A stretch of 64,000 bases of DNA from contig OZ245890.1 of the NCBI GenBank assembly GCA_965229615.1, positions 496,001-560,000 of the forward strand. Direction: 5' to 3'. The DNA is from G965229615 sp965229615 (GTDB lineage Bacteria; Pseudomonadota; Alphaproteobacteria; Rickettsiales; Midichloriaceae). Positions 62,951 to 64,000 of the stretch are shown piece after piece (the stretch's first letter is position 1; each line of letters opens with the position of its first letter). The position numbers and the translations under genes were made by a program. Under the pieces are notes generated by a model. It was not told the DNA's origin and made no database searches. It saw only the letters and a list, made by a program, of their open reading frames with translations.

Positions 62951-63964
62951 TCACATAATATTAATAAAACTTTTTTTTCTAAGCTGGTTAAGCAAGACAG
63001 CACCATACAATGCAGATTGTTTTTGCATCAACATCTCATTTGCCTTTTGGGCATACGATAGTTTCAAATAATCTGCATTTGCTTGATGTGTTATAACTCC
63101 TGCATTTTTGATATCAATAATCTTCATAAACATCAATTGTCCGTTAGCAATCAGTGGTGCACTTACGGATCCTACTTTCGTGTTTTTCACAATGCTACTA
63201 TATTCCACAGACATTTCACTCAACTTTAACCAACCTATGATGCCATCAGTAGAAGGAAGTATTACGTAATTAGGAAACTTTTGTGCTATTGTTTTGAAAT
63301 CAATGCCAGAATAGACCAATTTAATAATTACATCAATTTTCTTCTTATCAGCTATTGATACAATCATCTCAGCAACCTTAAATTCCGTATTGTCTTTTAG
63401 TTTATAAGTCTTCATCTCTGATGCAGCTATTTTGTCGTTGTACTTTATTTTTGCATGCACCGATGGAGCTTGCATATACAGTTTTTTAATTCTCCTATCA
63501 TCATCAGAGAGTTTTTGTATTTCGTTCCGCATTATTTCATTCCATATGATTTGACCATTAACGTGTTTTCTGAAATGTGCGTTATCTATACCATGTTCAT
63601 CTAACAATTTGATGAGATGTATTGCTGTGACTTTATTTTCTGATGCTATGCTGGATATAGCACTGCTAATATCTTCATCAGATATATTGATCTTATGCTC
63701 TTTCGCGAAGTCAATCACAATCATTTCATCTATCAGCGTATGTAACATACTATCACGCATTAGTATGTAATCACCTTGTACTCCTGCAAAAGAGTGAATC
63801 AGAAATTTTTGTTGTATATCATATTCTGTGATTGGTACTCCATTAACTGTTGCAACTGTGTTTAAGAGTTGTTGATTTTTTCTGTGTTCCACACAGTATG
63901 CCTGTCTTAATTGTATGTTAAATGTTATGAATATTATAATAAAAACTGGAAAAATTCTTTGCAT
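62951..63964 (-). CDS. surA: SurA-like periplasmic chaperone / peptidyl-prolyl isomerase
   Basis: The 337-residue protein has an N-terminal signal peptide (about residues 1-22, ending AYC). The SurA N-terminal helical domain follows (VATVNGVPITEYDIQQKFL, LIDEMIVIDFAKEHKI, DEDISSAISSIA). Then comes a single parvulin-like region with FKTIAQKFPN, STDGIIGWLKLSEMS and APLIANGQLMFMKI. SurA assists outer-membrane protein folding. The isomerase domain is diverged and only one copy is present, so chaperone activity is more likely than catalysis. Converges with der, with six bases between the stops. Confidence 0.85.
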   Translation of the reverse strand: MQRIFPVFIIIFITFNIQLRQAYCVEHRKNQQLLNTVATVNGVPITEYDIQQKFLIHSFAGVQGDYILMRDSMLHTLIDEMIVIDFAKEHKINISDEDISSAISSIASENKVTAIHLIKLLDEHGIDNAHFRKHVNGQIIWNEIMRNEIQKLSDDDRRIKKLYMQAPSVHAKIKYNDKIAASEMKTYKLKDNTEFKVAEMIVSIADKKKIDVIIKLVYSGIDFKTIAQKFPNYVILPSTDGIIGWLKLSEMSVEYSSIVKNTKVGSVSAPLIANGQLMFMKIIDIKNAGVITHQANADYLKLSYAQKANEMLMQKQSALYGAVLLNQLRKKSFINIM

Positions 63965-64000
63965 AGTATTTATTTGAATGAATTGTTACTTCATATCTGG

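Overview
The window is AT-rich bacterial chromosome with dense coding on both strands. I recognise no rRNA, tRNA, insertion sequence or CRISPR array. The gene set points to the alphaproteobacterial order Rickettsiales, an obligate intracellular lineage. The evidence is an iscR / cysteine desulfurase paralogue / iscS / iscU / iscA cluster, pyruvate phosphate dikinase, a SuhB-like protein, a SurA-like chaperone, ccmC and ccoG. An flgF gene, possibly with fliJ, suggests one of the flagellated Rickettsiales lineages such as Midichloriaceae. That placement is inference from gene content and was not tested against databases.

Layout. 1-3744: the 3' part of mutS, murI and mltG. 3712-13277: a tandem array of five minus-strand genes for alpha-helical repeat proteins (three of family A, two of family B) with conserved spacer DNA. 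13598-22401: gltX-ccmC, an unknown protein with an NLS-like motif, rlmN, two hypothetical membrane proteins, ccoG and tatD. 22528-34084: fabI, mnmE, radA, an inositol-monophosphatase-like protein and dapB, interleaved with three more large repeat or helical proteins (23490-25523, 27235-29595, 33149-34084). 34335-43632: recA, ppdK, ftsZ and murC, plus an unknown 677-residue protein just downstream of murC. 43779-51677: aatA, flgF, a FliJ-like coiled coil, a thioredoxin-fold protein, a very short tatB, tatC, an aromatic amino acid permease overlapping a membrane histidine kinase, and an exported pentapeptide-repeat protein. 51856-55683: the isc cluster. 55933-59564: unknown coiled-coil and membrane proteins, a relic gene copy, a cysteine-rich lipoprotein and a prepilin-peptidase-like protein without its catalytic aspartates. 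59691-63964: fabD, rplT, rpmI, der and a SurA-like protein.

The housekeeping genes cover peptidoglycan synthesis and division (murI, murC, mltG, ftsZ, dapB), fatty acid synthesis (fabI, fabD), Fe-S assembly, cytochrome assembly (ccmC, ccoG), protein export (tatBC, surA-like) and translation or RNA modification (gltX, rlmN, mnmE, der, rplT, rpmI).

The most unusual content is the repeat-protein superfamily. Families A and B have different-looking 36-38-residue repeats but end in the same C-terminal domain. A weaker version of that domain ends the protein at 33149-34084. Two further proteins (23490-25523, 27235-29595) carry repeats in the family B register. The array units carry copies of the 3' end of mltG, so the array appears to have grown in place by tandem duplication. 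Several of these proteins, and the coiled-coil protein at 56514-57581, share a short motif near the C-terminus (x-F-x-x-M-V). I suggest a lineage-specific, expanding set of secreted or host-interacting proteins; that role is inference.
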